Part shown: positions 11,700-21,669 of the stretch, piece after piece | How positions within the stretch are numbered: position 1 is the stretch's first letter | Layout: each line of letters starts with the position of its first letter | DNA from: Callorhinus ursinus | Taxonomy: Eukaryota > Chordata > Mammalia > Carnivora > Otariidae | DNA: 64,000 nucleotides | Assembly: GCF_003265705.1 (NCBI RefSeq) | Contig: NW_020312828.1 | Location: 55,377,124-55,441,123 of the forward strand | Direction of reading: 5' to 3' | Translations under genes and position numbers: made by a program | The notes under the pieces: model-generated | The model's database searches: none | Told to the model about the DNA's origin: nothing | The model's input: only the letters and a program-made list of their open reading frames with translations

Positions 11700-11915
11700 T
11701 TTCTTTTTTTTTTTTAGGATTTTATTTATTTATTTGACACAGAGAGAGAGAGAGAGAGAGACAGCAAGAGCAGGAACACGAGCAGGGGGATGGGAGAGGG
11801 AAAAGCAGACTTCCCGCTGAGCAGGGAACCTGATGCAGGGCTTGATCCCAGGACCCTGGGATCATGACTCGAGCCGAAGGCAGACGCTTAACAACTGAGC
11901 CACCCAGGAGCACCC
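11700..11915 (-). mobile_element. CAN-SINE, inner member of a tandem pair
   Basis: A minus-strand SINE with a T-run tail at 11702-11715, a long GA run (11741-11762) and head GAGCCACCCAGGAGCACCCC at 11898-11917. It abuts a second SINE whose A-tail it appears to have entered. It has no private target duplication apart from A/T runs. Confidence 0.92.
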
Positions 11916-11917
11916 CC

Positions 11918-12120
11918 CCTTTTTTTTAAGATTTTATTTATTTATTTGAGAGATAGAATGAGAGAGAGAAAGAGAGAGAGCACGAGAGGGGGGAGGGTCA
12001 GAGGGAGAAGCAGACTCCCCACTGAGCAGGGAGCCCGATGCGAGACTCAATCCCAGGATTCCAGGATCATGACCTAAGCCGCAGGCAGTTGCTTAACCAA
12101 CTGAGCCACCCAGGCATCCA
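11918..12120 (-). mobile_element. CAN-SINE, outer member of a tandem pair
   Basis: A minus-strand SINE with T-run tail at 11920-11928, body with GGTCAGAGGGAGAAGCAGAC, and head GAGCCACCCAGGCATCC at 12103-12119. It is a different subtype from its neighbour (GAGAGGGGGGAGGGTCAGAG form). The 14-bp duplication ACCTTGGGTTTTTC at 11686-11699 and 12121-12134 is perfect and encloses both SINEs. Confidence 0.93.
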
Positions 12121-12134
12121 ACCTTGGGTTTTTC

Positions 12135-12225
12135 AATTAATTTTTAATTACAATATGAAAATCACAACCATGAAAGAAAAAAATATGAGTTGGACTTCAT
12201 TAAAATTAAAAATTCTTCTTGTGAA
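12135..12225 (+). mobile_element. Old L1 ORF2 3' portion, right part
   Basis: This continues the 11235-11685 fragment after the SINE pair (CATGAAAGAAAAAAATATGA, GTTGGACTTCATTAAAATTA). It ends abruptly at about 12225, where sequence of the opposite-strand L1 begins. Confidence 0.8.
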
Positions 12226-14833
12226 AAATGCTGGTGGTATTTTGATAGGGTTTGCATTGGATGTGTAGATTGCTTTCGGTAGTACAGACATTTTTAACAA
12301 TATTTGTTCTTCCAATCCACCAGCATGTAATGTTCTTCCATTTCTTTGTGCCTTCTTCAATTTCTTTCATAAGTGTCCTGTAGTTTTCAGAGTACAGGTC
12401 TTTTACCTATTTAGTTAGGTTTATTCCTAGGTATTTTATGGTTCTTGGTGCAATTGTAAATGGGATTGATTACTTCATTTCTCTTTTTGCTGCTTCATTA
12501 TTAGTGATAGAAATGGAACAGATTACTATGATTTTGTATCCTGCAACTTTACTGAATTCATGTATCAATTCCAGAAATTTGGGGGTAGAGTGTCTCAGCT
12601 TTTCTCCAAAGAGTATCATGTCATCGGCAAATAGTGAAAATTTCACTTCCTTGCCAATTTGGATGCCTTTTATTTCTTTTTGTTTTCTGATTGCTGAGGC
12701 TAAGACTTCCAGTACTATGTTAAATAACAATGATGGGAGGAGACATTCCTGTCTTATTCCTGACTGTAGAGGAAAAGCTCTCAGGTTTTCCCCACTGAGG
12801 ATAATATTAGCAATGTTCTTTCATATGTGGTCTTTATGATATTGAGGTATGTTCCCTCTATCTCTACTTTGCTGAGGGTTTTTATCAATAATGGATGCTG
12901 TATTTTGTCTAATGCTTTTTCTGCATCTATTGCGAGGATCATGTGGTTTTTATCCTTTCTTTTATTGATGTGGTGTATCACATTGATTGATTTGTGAGTA
13001 TTGAACTATGCTTGCAGACCAGGAATAAATTCCACTTGATTGTGGTGAATGATTCTTTCAATGTACTATTAGATTCAATTTTCTAGTATCTTGAGGATTT
13101 TTGCATCTATGTTCATCAGGGATATTGGCCTGTAGTTCTCTATTTAGTGGTATCTTTATCTGAATTTGCTATCGGGGTAATGCTGGCCTCAAAGAATGAA
13201 TTTGGAAGTTTTCCTTCCTTTTCTATTTTTTGGAATAGTTTGAGAAGAATAGGTATTAGTTTTCTTTAAATGTTTGGTAGAATGCATCTGTGAAGCCGTT
13301 TAGTCCTAGACTGTTATATGTTGTGAGTTTTTTGATTACTGATTCAATTTCTTTGCTGGTTATTGGTCTGTTCAAATTTTCTATTTCTTCCTGTTTCAGT
13401 TTTGGTAGTTTATCTGTTTTAGGAATTTATGCATTTCTTCCAGATTGCCCAATTTGTTGGCATATAATTGCTCATAATATTCTCTTATAATTGTTTGTAT
13501 TTCTGTGGTGTTGATTGTAATTTCTCTTCTCTCATTTATGGTTTTATTTGTTTCAGTCCTTTCTCTTTTCTTTTTGATTAGTCTGGTTAGGGGGTTATCA
13601 ATTTTAGTAATTCTTTCAAAGAACCAGCTCCTACTTTCATGATCTGTTCTACTGAAGTTTGTTGTTGTTGTGTTTCTATTTCATTTATTTTTGCTCTAAT
13701 CTTTATTATTTCCCTTCTGCTAGCTATAGGCTTCATTTGTTGTTCTTTTTCTAGTTCCTTTAGGTGTAAAGTTAGGTTGTGTGTTTGAAATTTTTCTTGC
13801 TTCTTGAAGTAGGCCTGTACTGCTATATACTTCCCTTGTATGACTGCTTTTGTTGCATCCCCAAGGTTTTGGACTGCCATGTTTCATTTTCATATGTTTC
13901 CATGTATTTTTTAAAATTTCTTCTTTAATTTCCTGGTTGATCCATCCATTCTTTAGTAGGATGTTCTTTAACCTCTGTGTATTTGTCATCTTTCCAATTT
14001 TTTCTTGTGGTTGACTTCAAGTTTCACAGTGTTGTAGTCAGAAAATATGCATGGTATGATCTCATTCTTTTTGTACTTGTTGAAGTCTGATTTGTGATCC
14101 AGGATGTGATCTATTTGGAATATGTCCCATGTACACTCAAAAAGAATGTGTATACCTTTGCTTTAGGATGAAATGCTCTGAATATGTCTGTTAAGTCCAT
14201 CTGGTCCAGTGTGCCATTCAAAGCCATTGTTTCCTTGTTGATCTTCTACTTAGATGATCTGTCCATTGCTGTAAGTCTCCTACTATTCTTGTATTATTAT
14301 CAGTGAAGTTTTTTTTAAATGTTTGTTATCAGTTGTTTTTATATTTGGGCACTCTCATGTTGGGGGCATGAATATTTGCAATTCTTAGATATTCTTGTTG
14401 GATAGACCCCTTTATCCTGTATCCAGGAGTACTGCAGTGCTCACGGGGATCCACACTGGCTCTAAAACCCTAGTCTTTGAGCTCTGCTGGTTGTAAAAAC
14501 TCATGAAAATCAACTCCTCTTAGTTTCCCAGACACTTACAGTGTCCTTCTTCATCTCTTGTTAGAGAATTTGATTTAAAATCTAGTTTGACATAAGTATG
14601 GCATTCTGGCTTTCTTTTGATGTCCATTAACATGATAAATGTCTCTCCATTTCCTCACTTTCAATCTGGAGGTCGGGGTCTGGAGGTGTGTTTAGGTCTA
14701 AAATGAGTCTCTTGTAGGCAGCATATAGATAGGTCTTGTTTTTTGTTTTTTGTTTTTTTAAATCCATTCTGATACCCTATGTCTTCCAATTGGAGCATTT
14801 AGTGATTATTAATAGATATGAATTTAGTGCCAT
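12226..14833 (-). pseudogene. L1 ORF2 pseudogene (endonuclease and RT), 3'-truncated
   Basis: ORF2 encodes the endonuclease/reverse transcriptase that performs target-primed reverse transcription. The start codon is at 14831-14833 (protein begins MALNSYLLIITLN). Downstream on the minus strand are endonuclease and linker regions. The RT region follows, with conserved strings such as [17 protein letters not shown] (12781-12981) and FNIVLEVLA..., FADDMILF (12470-12730), which contains the catalytic FADD (a Y/F-A-D-D motif). Many frameshifts and stops break it, and the RT thumb and Cys-rich C-terminus are gone. A 111-bp copy of 5'UTR is inserted at 14424-14534. Confidence 0.88.
14424..14534 (-). 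repeat. 111-bp perfect copy of the L1's own 5'UTR, embedded in ORF2
   Basis: 14424-14534 and 16991-17101 are identical base for base by eye (beginning CAGGAGTACTGCAGTGCTCA, ending TTTCCCAGACA), in the same orientation and 2.57 kb apart. The flanks are ordinary ORF2 sequence (left TGGATAGACCCCTTTATCCT, right GTGTCCTTCTTCATCTCTTG). No flanking target duplication is visible. Confidence 0.9.
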
Positions 14834-14914
14834 TGCATTACTTGTTAAGTAGTTTTTTTGGAGATTTTTTCTGTTCCTTTCAAGTTTTTGTCAATTTTGG
14901 TCTTTCTTTCCCAC

Positions 14915-15860
14915 TCAAAGAGTCCCCTTTAATATTTCTTGTAGGGCTGGTTTAGTGGCCACAAACCCTTTAAGTTTTTGTTTGTGACACTCTTTATCTC
15001 TCTTTCCATTCTGAATGATAGCCTTGCTGGATAGAATATTCTCGGTTGCATATTTTTCCCATTCAGCACATTGAATATATCATGCCACTCTCTTCTGGCC
15101 TGTCAGATTTCTGTGGACAGATATGCTACTAACTTTATTTGTCTTCCCTTGTAAGTTAAGGACTTCTTTTATCTTACTGCTTTTAGGATATTTTCCTTAT
15201 TCTGTATTTTGCAAATTTAACTATAATACATCTTGGTATTGGCTTGCTTTTGTTAATTTTGATGGGAGTTCTCTGTGCCTCCTGAATTTGGAGGACGGTT
15301 TCCTTCCCTAGATTAGGGAACAGTTCAGCTAAAATTTCCTCAAATAAACCTTCTGCTCTTTTTTCCTTCTCTTCCTCTGGAACTACTATGATACAAATTA
15401 TATTATCCTTTATGGAGTCTTTGAGTTCCTGGTCTACATTCATGATCCAGTATTTTTATTTCCTTCTTCTTTTCAGCTTATTTTCCATAATTTTATCTTC
15501 TATATCACTTATTCATTCCTCTCCTACCACCATCATGATTGTTACATCCAGTTATTTTCACATCTTGGTTATAGCATTTTTTTATTTCAACCTGACTAGT
15601 TTTTATGTCTTCTATCTTACTGTTAAGGGATTCCCTGCTATCTTCTATGCTTTTCTCAAGCCCAGCTAGTATCCTTATGATTGTTGCTTTAAATTCTGGT
15701 TCAGATATTACATACAACTGCTTTGATTAGATCCTTGGTCATGTTCTTTTCTTGTTCTTTCTTTTGGGATGAATTCCTCTGTCTTGGCATTCTGTCTTGG
15801 TCTCTGTCTTCTTCTCTGTGTTAGGAAAGCCTGTTATGTTTCCTCCTTCTGAGAGTAATG
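14915..15860 (-). pseudogene. L1 ORF1 pseudogene (RNA-binding protein)
   Basis: ORF1 encodes the RNA-binding chaperone of the L1 particle. The minus strand shows the family's pieces in order: an N-terminal lysine-rich segment (about 15730-15830), SEPEFKATIIRILAGLEKS (within 15505-15717), the RRM-like region with FPNLGKETVLQIQEAQRTP (within 15183-15443), and the C-terminal end LKGTL followed by a TGA stop at 14915-14917. The frame changes several times and the start is uncertain because the region just upstream is occupied by a duplicated linker segment (15880-16044). It is not functional. Confidence 0.8.
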
Positions 15861-15879
15861 GCTTTATGAAGAAGAGTTC

Positions 15880-16044
15880 TTCCAATTGGAACATTTAGTC
15901 CATTTACATTCAGAGTGATTATTAATAGATATGAATTTAGTGCCATTGTATTACTTATTAAGTTATTTTTTTCTAGAGATTTTCTCTCTTCTTTTCTAGT
16001 CTTTGTCACTTTTGGTCTTTCTTTCCAATTCAAAGATTCCCCTT
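15880..16044 (-). repeat. Second copy of the L1 ORF1-ORF2 linker and ORF2 start, upstream of ORF1
   Basis: This 165-bp segment matches 14784-14929 (end of ORF1, linker, first ORF2 codons, again MALNSYLLIITLN) but sits between ORF1 and the 5'UTR. The copies differ at scattered sites, and the 14784 copy lacks about 17-20 bp that this one keeps (around 15894-15913), so neither is a simple recent copy of the other. Beyond 16044 the 5'UTR resumes (CCTGACACTTCAGGAACTGT). Confidence 0.85.
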
Positions 16045-17421
16045 CCTGACACTTCAGGAACTGTTTCTAGTGTATGCCTTGTGCAATCCCCTGCTGTGTT
16101 TTGGCTTGTTTTTCCCTCAGGTCATTCCTCTGCAGAGTTTCTCTTTGCCTTCAGTGGGGAGTGTTTGGACCTTGGCCAAGTATGGTGAGTTTTAACTCTG
16201 CTTGTTAAAAGAGACCAGATAGATGTTATTTCCACTAGAGCTGAAACTTTGCAGCAATCTATGGTCAGTAGACATGGTATATGCCAGGGGTTGGTGCTGG
16301 TCTTCTGGGGCCTGTTGCTCAAGCACACTTGCCCTAGAAAAGCAGCATCTGCAGAGCACAGGGGTAGGGTTTGGTGTAAGCAGATTAGGCCAGCACTGTT
16401 GGTGCTATGCTGCTTACTGAAGTTAGTTTATGATGAGGGGTGAAGGAGGGAAATGGTGCCAGCCCTCTTCCTCATCCTCAGGGAGGGGAGTTTTTGCCTG
16501 CTGCTATCCATGAAGCTCCCACAGAAGAGTGTACAATCTCCCTTCATGTGTCCCAGGCATCCCTCAGATCCTTGCCTTCACTCTATCTTTATCTGGGCTG
16601 TCTGCAGGCTTTGCAGTACAGTGCACCTGTGTCCTATCCCAGGCAGGCCAGCTGAGTTTTAAAACTCTAAACTTCAGGGACACATTGAGGTGCAGACCTG
16701 AGCTGGTCCTCTGGGGGAGGGTCTCACAGCACTGGAGCTGGTGCAGGTTTGTCCCAGAAGGGCAGTTGCAGCAAAGTGCAGGAGCTTGGAATTTGGAGTA
16801 AAGTGCAGCCAAAAGCCAGTGTCCAGGTTAGCTGCCCTCAGCAGGGATCTCTGTGCCTATGCTGGGGGCAGGGGAGTGTAATGGCACCCACAGGCTCTTT
16901 TGTCCCTGAAAGCAAATGCCACCTCTCACAGATGTGCTCCAAGAAGGAGATCATGCTGTCTGCCCCCAGGCTATCTGCTTTTCTTCTCCACAGGAGTACT
17001 GCAGTGCTCACGGGGATCCACACTGGCTCTAAAACCCTAGTCTTTGAGCTCTGCTGGTTGTAAAAACTCATGAAAATCAACTCCTCTTAGTTTCCCAGAC
17101 AATGCCTTTGGGGAAGCGTTTTCCTTGTGTGATCTCCTATGTGCTCTTCTCTCTCTCTTTCTCTCTTTCATCTCTCCATGACCAGGGCTCCCTCTCCTCT
17201 GTAGCACCCTTGATCCTTTTCTCCCCCAAAATCAATTCTCTGTACCTCCTACCTTCCAGGATGTGAGCCTCTTCTCTCCCTTGAGTTGTGCAGTTTGTTC
17301 TGGCAGTCCTCAGATCAATTTCCTGGGTGTTCAGAGTGATTTGATAGTTATCCTGCTGTGTTCAAGGGAGGAGACAAACCTAGGGTCCTCCTACTACTCT
17401 TCCATTTTAGCTCCTCCCTCT
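16045..17421 (-). promoter_or_regulatory. L1 5'UTR with presumed internal promoter
   Basis: This GC-richer block on the minus strand ends at about 17421 with the L1 5' terminus (minus strand GGGAGGAGCTAAAATGGAAG). In L1 elements this region carries the internal Pol II promoter; that role is from family knowledge and is not visible as specific boxes here. The many overlapping open frames on both strands follow from the higher GC content and are not genes. 16991-17101 is the source-like copy of the 111-bp duplication. Confidence 0.8.
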
Positions 17422-17444
17422 GTTGTACTTTTTCTGGTAAGACA

Positions 17445-17945
17445 TTTGGTACAAAGTAGGGATGAACACTTACCATTTATGTTCAACATAGTACTGGAAA
17501 TAGCCAGAGAAATAGGCAAGTAAAATAATTAAAAAGTATCCAAATAGAAAAGGAAGAAGTAAAATCATCTCTGTTTGCAGATAACATGATCATATATGTA
17601 TAAAACCCTAAGGACTTAACAAAGTACTGTTAGAATTAATAAATAAATTCAATAAAGATGTAGGATACAAAATTAACAACAAAAATCAGTCATGTTTCTA
17701 TACATAAATAGTGAACTATCCAAAGGAAATTAAGAAAGAAAATCTCATTCACAATAGCAACAAAAATAATAAAAGATTTAGGAATAAACTTAAACAAATT
17801 GGTGAAAAACTTGCACATGGATGTTTGTAAAATGCTGATGAAAGACATTTTAAAAAACACAGATAAATGGTAAGATATTCTGTGTTAATGGATTGAAAGA
17901 TTGAATATTGTTAAAATGACCAAACTACCCAAAATGATGTACAGT
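17445..17945 (+). mobile_element. Old L1 ORF2 fragment (RT core)
   Basis: The plus strand reads ACCATTTATGTTCAACATAG, then CATCTCTGTTTGCAGATAAC (the FADD-motif region, here with D to N at the second Asp codon AAC), then TTCACAATAGCAACAAAAAT and GGTAAGATATTCTGTGTTAA, ending near ACCCAAAATGATGTACAG. It is more diverged than the neighbouring minus-strand L1 and lies beyond that element's 5' end. Its ORF2 portion is upstream of the portion found at 11235-12225. Confidence 0.85.
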
Positions 17946-18204
17946 CTATGAAATTATGGTTTTTCAGTGTTTCTTTATTTTTTTTTCAGTTCCTTTGAAA
18001 ATGTATCTAGAATATGCTTGGTGTGTGCAAACATATTTTTAGGGCAATTGTGTATGTATAAATTTTTGCCTAAGTCTCCTACTTAAATATATTAAGAAAA
18101 GACCATTCTATATTTTGTGTTTTATCATTCTCAGGTGACTCATCCACTGGATCATATTAAATTACAAATTATATTTCATCTTTAGCTCCTCCTGTCTTTG
18201 TTAT

Positions 18205-18530
18205 CTTCATTTTTTAAAGTCATTTTTATTGAGGCATAATTTACAGGTAGTAAAATGAATCCTTTTATAATATATAGGTTCACTAGTTTGACATACTTGT
18301 GTAGTATCATTACTAACACCATAATCACAATTTGGAATATTTCCATAATGTCAAAGGAGATTCCTTTTTTAATCAATCTATATTCACTAACCCAGGTGTT
18401 GTCAACCACTGATCTGATTTCTATCCCTATAGATTTTTTTAACAGATTGATATAAAATTCACATACCACACAATTGTATGGTATTATATACAATTAAATG
18501 TTTTTTAGAATATTCACAGATATCTGCAAC
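18205..18530 (-). mobile_element. Old L1M-type 3'UTR fragment
   Basis: TTTTTATTGAGGCATAATTT, AGGTTCACTAGTTTGACATA and CACCATAATCACAATTTGGA resemble the reverse complement of L1ME/L1M 3'UTRs. It is diverged and noncoding. The overlapping 103- and 66-codon frames on opposite strands are incidental. Confidence 0.6.
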
Positions 18531-18539
18531 CATAATCAC

Positions 18540-19325
18540 AGTCAATATTAGAACATTTCATCAGAGGAAACCTCATACTTTGTGATAAAGTTGTGAGTGG
18601 GTGCTAGCTTCCCTTGTTACCGGAGATCTTTCCCATTTCAAACTGAGACGCTAACCTACATTTGACTTTTAAGAATTCCTTAGAAGTTGTGCTGAATTTG
18701 TCTTTTTCACTTGTATGGCAGTCACCTATTCCAGTGGTGAAATCTTTCTCTTTGGAGGGGGTTATCTCTCCTTAAAATGTAGTTTACTTGGTTATTTTGT
18801 GCTCTCTGCTTTATGATGGCCACCAGATAATTATGATTTTATAGATTATCTAGATTTTTCTCCATTTAATGATGGAAATGTCATTTTCTCACAGGTTTCT
18901 ACATCATAAGTAGAAGCAATGACTCCATTTTTTTTAAATAGCAGACAGTATTATTATATGTGTCTCAGAAAAATATTCCTCTCAGTAGATTTGCTAGTAC
19001 TAGTACTAATTTACTCTGAGTTGATTGCTATAACCTGTGAATTGGCTGGATTCTTTCTTGTTTTTACAAAACACTTTTGAAAATAAAGGAAGATACCCCA
19101 ATCATAGAACAATGAGGGGATTACTTCACAACTGTGTTCTTTACCCTCATAACAAATATCCGAGCCTCATCATCTGAACTAGTCCTAAAGAGTATTTGGC
19201 CATTTCTATGTGATTTAGGAAAACCTGGTAATAAAAGGTTAATATTAGTATTATTTCATTTTTTATTATAATTTAAAGAAATTTTATAGCCAACATAAAT
19301 TTGAGGGCAGAACAATCAATGCAAT
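18540..19325. other. No gene or repeat recognised
   Basis: AT-rich sequence with no landmark that I can name. Confidence 0.4.
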
Positions 19326-19332
19326 TATAACA

Positions 19333-19388
<56 letters not shown>

Positions 19389-19401
19389 ANNNNNNNNNNG
19401 A

Positions 19402-19445
<44 letters not shown>

Positions 19446-19455
19446 AGGAAAGAAA
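19333..19455 (+). repeat. (GAAA)n microsatellite containing a 10-N assembly gap
   Basis: GAAA units run from about 19333 to 19455, with N at 19390-19399. The gap sits inside the tract, so its true length is unknown and the 10 N's are likely a placeholder. The tract then degrades to GGAA/AAGG variants. Confidence 0.97.
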
Positions 19456-19459
19456 GGAA

Positions 19460-21090
19460 GAGGAATGAAAAGGAAAAGGAAAAAATAAAAAAATGTAGTT
19501 AACCAGAAAAGAATTGTTTAGACCATTCTAGTTATCATTTGGAAGATTTAGATGGACCCTAAATGTTGGTACACTCTTGAGGTACACTGGTTCACATCTT
19601 CTCATAAATTAACTTGGGAGATAATATCATGTTGGGTCATCCACATTTTGCATGAAGCCAAGAAAGCCACTGTTGGGGTCAATTGAAGAAACTCAGTAAA
19701 ACAATGGGAGAAACCAGATATAGATGTACAGATTCAATAGCTTCCATTGTACCAGCAGGATTTAGCCTATGATGAGATAGCACTGGTGACTATGTGTTAT
19801 GCTTTCAGAGCCCCTTCTGACTCTGCAAATGCTCCCCCTCCATGATCACTTTATCTCACCTCCCAGACCCTCTCTGATTATGCATTTTACACTTAGTGAA
19901 TTTTGTCTTTTATATAAAGCTTTGATAAAGGATAAAGCTTTACTTCTGGTAAAGTAGAAAAAGTAACTTCAATGAGAGGCACTTTAAAATTCATCCTAGC
20001 ACTGATTAAGACGTAGAAATGAATTAAGTTTCTATGTTAAATACTTGACCTGAGCATTGATTAAATTTATTTTTCAATTGGACGTGCATCCCAATTAAAG
20101 AACACAATTTAAGTAAAATGGAACTGAAAATTGTGTAATCAACTATCAGAATTATATTAATGGTAACAGCAGCCTAATAAATTGGCATTTATTCTCCTCC
20201 TCACTATGTAGTTTCTGGTCCTAATGTTCTGGAATGAGAAAATAATTGTTTTAATCAAAAACAAATGTTAGTGTTCATGGAACTAGAATTTTCTCATTTC
20301 TTTTCATGCAGGATTTGAAGTAAAACAAACAAACAAAAACCAGAGATGGCTTTGTTGATTGAGTTCCTACTTACAATGAAGATAAAAGCCTTAGCTATAA
20401 CTGATAACATAAATCATGAAAAAATACAGTAACTTTTTAAGAAATCTTCATGATATCAATGTTAATGTATTAAAAATTACTATCTTTGCTATATTGTAAT
20501 TTAAAAGATTCAATTATATTAAAATGTAATCACAATCTTGAATCTCAAATAATTTCTAAAGAATTTGAATGTTTTACTCATTTAGAAATGCATGTAATAG
20601 TAATAAGGAAGGTTAGATTCCATTGAATTTCATATTCACAAACACATGCTTATTTATTCTTACATCTAAGAAATAAATTTTCAAATTATTCTGACCCTGT
20701 AACTTATTCTGAAGTTTAAAATATACTTCAGGTATAAATGAAAAGGTCTGTATAAATGGAAAGATCCTGTGCAGTGTACTAAGTTCACTAAACACATATA
20801 TCTTTGGTTTCCACAAGGTGTAACATTGTTCAAGGATGTGGAAAAATCTATTATTTTCTTTAGTTTTAGAAAAGGTTTTGTGATACATAATAGTTACATC
20901 TGATAAATATAACATAACTCTCAATACAATAGAAACAAAAGAAATTCTACTGAATTTAATTTTAAAAAATAACATTTGATTTATGCAAATAATGCAACTA
21001 CACATGGTTCTTAATCTTTTACTCAGTTGATGTTGTGGTTTAAATCATACAGAATGGACTTGTTCCATTCTGCCAAAACAAAATTTCCCT
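19460..21090. other. AT-rich DNA, nothing recognised
   Basis: It contains a 130-codon minus-strand frame (20613-21005), rich in I, F, K and N codons as expected of AT-rich noncoding DNA. No domain, signal peptide or splice context was found. Confidence 0.45.
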
Positions 21091-21094
21091 GGAC

Positions 21095-21190
21095 TGGTAT
21101 GGCACATTAGAAAGAGCTTTGCATTGAGAGTCAGAAATCACAGGGTATCGGGAACATTAGTGCAGATTTAACCTTGCCAAAATCACCTCA
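21095..21190 (+). mobile_element. Possible MIR remnant
   Basis: GGCACATTAGAAAGAGCTTT followed by GCATTGAGAGTCAGAAATCA resembles the tRNA-like head of MIR (...AGTGGAAAGAGCATGGGCTT, GGAGTCAGA...). It is strongly diverged. Confidence 0.45.
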
Positions 21191-21434
21191 TTATTAGGGT
21201 TTTCCATACCACAAAGTAGTCAAGATTGACAAGAACTGATCCAGCATTGGAAACTGACAAAGTTATTCTGGAATAAAAGACTCCAGGATCTAGATCAAGT
21301 TAGCTTTCAACTTTGGAAGTAGTACATTATTACTGAAAACCATAAAAATGTCTATAAAATCCCAAATGAGTAAATATTTCTCCCTATGCATTCCAATCTC
21401 TCTAGCATCACTTCAGCCTTCCTTGAAGTTGTGT

Positions 21435-21662
21435 TCAGTGCAGGTTTTTGGTTTTTTTTTGGGTGGGGGAGACTGCATGGGCATTCCCACATGTGAGCAG
21501 GGGGGCAAGGTAGAGGGAGAGAGAGAAAATCTTAAGTAGGCTCCATGTTCAGCACAGAGCCTAACGCAGGGCTCAATCTCATAACCCTGAAATCATGACC
21601 TGAGCCAAAATCAAGAGTTAGATGCTTAACCAACTGATCCACCAAGGCGTCCCTCAGTGCAG
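21435..21662 (-). mobile_element. Older CAN-SINE with 9-bp TSD
   Basis: A minus-strand SINE at 21444-21653, with an older body type (GAAAATCTTAAGTAGGCTCC, AATCATGACCTGAGCCAAAA, TCAAGAGTTAGATGCTTAAC) and head GATCCACCAAGGCGTCC. TCAGTGCAG is repeated at 21435-21443 and 21654-21662. Divergence from the common form suggests an earlier insertion than most others here. Confidence 0.88.
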
Positions 21663-21669
21663 AATTTAA

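Larger units (their letters stand above)
12226..17421 (-). mobile_element. L1 with complete 5' end, lacking its 3' end
   Basis: On the minus strand this is an ordered L1: 5' end at about 17421 (plus strand ends TTTTAGCTCCTCCC), GC-richer 5'UTR, ORF1, short linker, ORF2. It stops within ORF2 at about 12226, so roughly the last third of ORF2 and the 3'UTR with its A-tail are missing. Ordinary L1 insertions lose the 5' end, so loss of the 3' end points to a later deletion or rearrangement. Both reading frames are inactivated. Two segments of the element are duplicated inside it (111 bp of 5'UTR within ORF2; the ORF1-ORF2 linker upstream of ORF1). Confidence 0.9.

Noticed and set aside
12438..12839. 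133-codon plus-strand open frame
   Set aside because: It is the antisense of L1 ORF2 RT sequence; the meaningful strand is minus.
16045..17421. GC-richer block with many open frames as a possible gene or CpG island
   Set aside because: Position and sequence identify it as the L1 5'UTR on the minus strand; the frames overlap on both strands without shared domains.
20613..21005. 130-codon minus-strand frame
   Set aside because: Composition (I, F, K, N rich) is typical of AT-rich noncoding DNA, and no motif or homolog is recognised.
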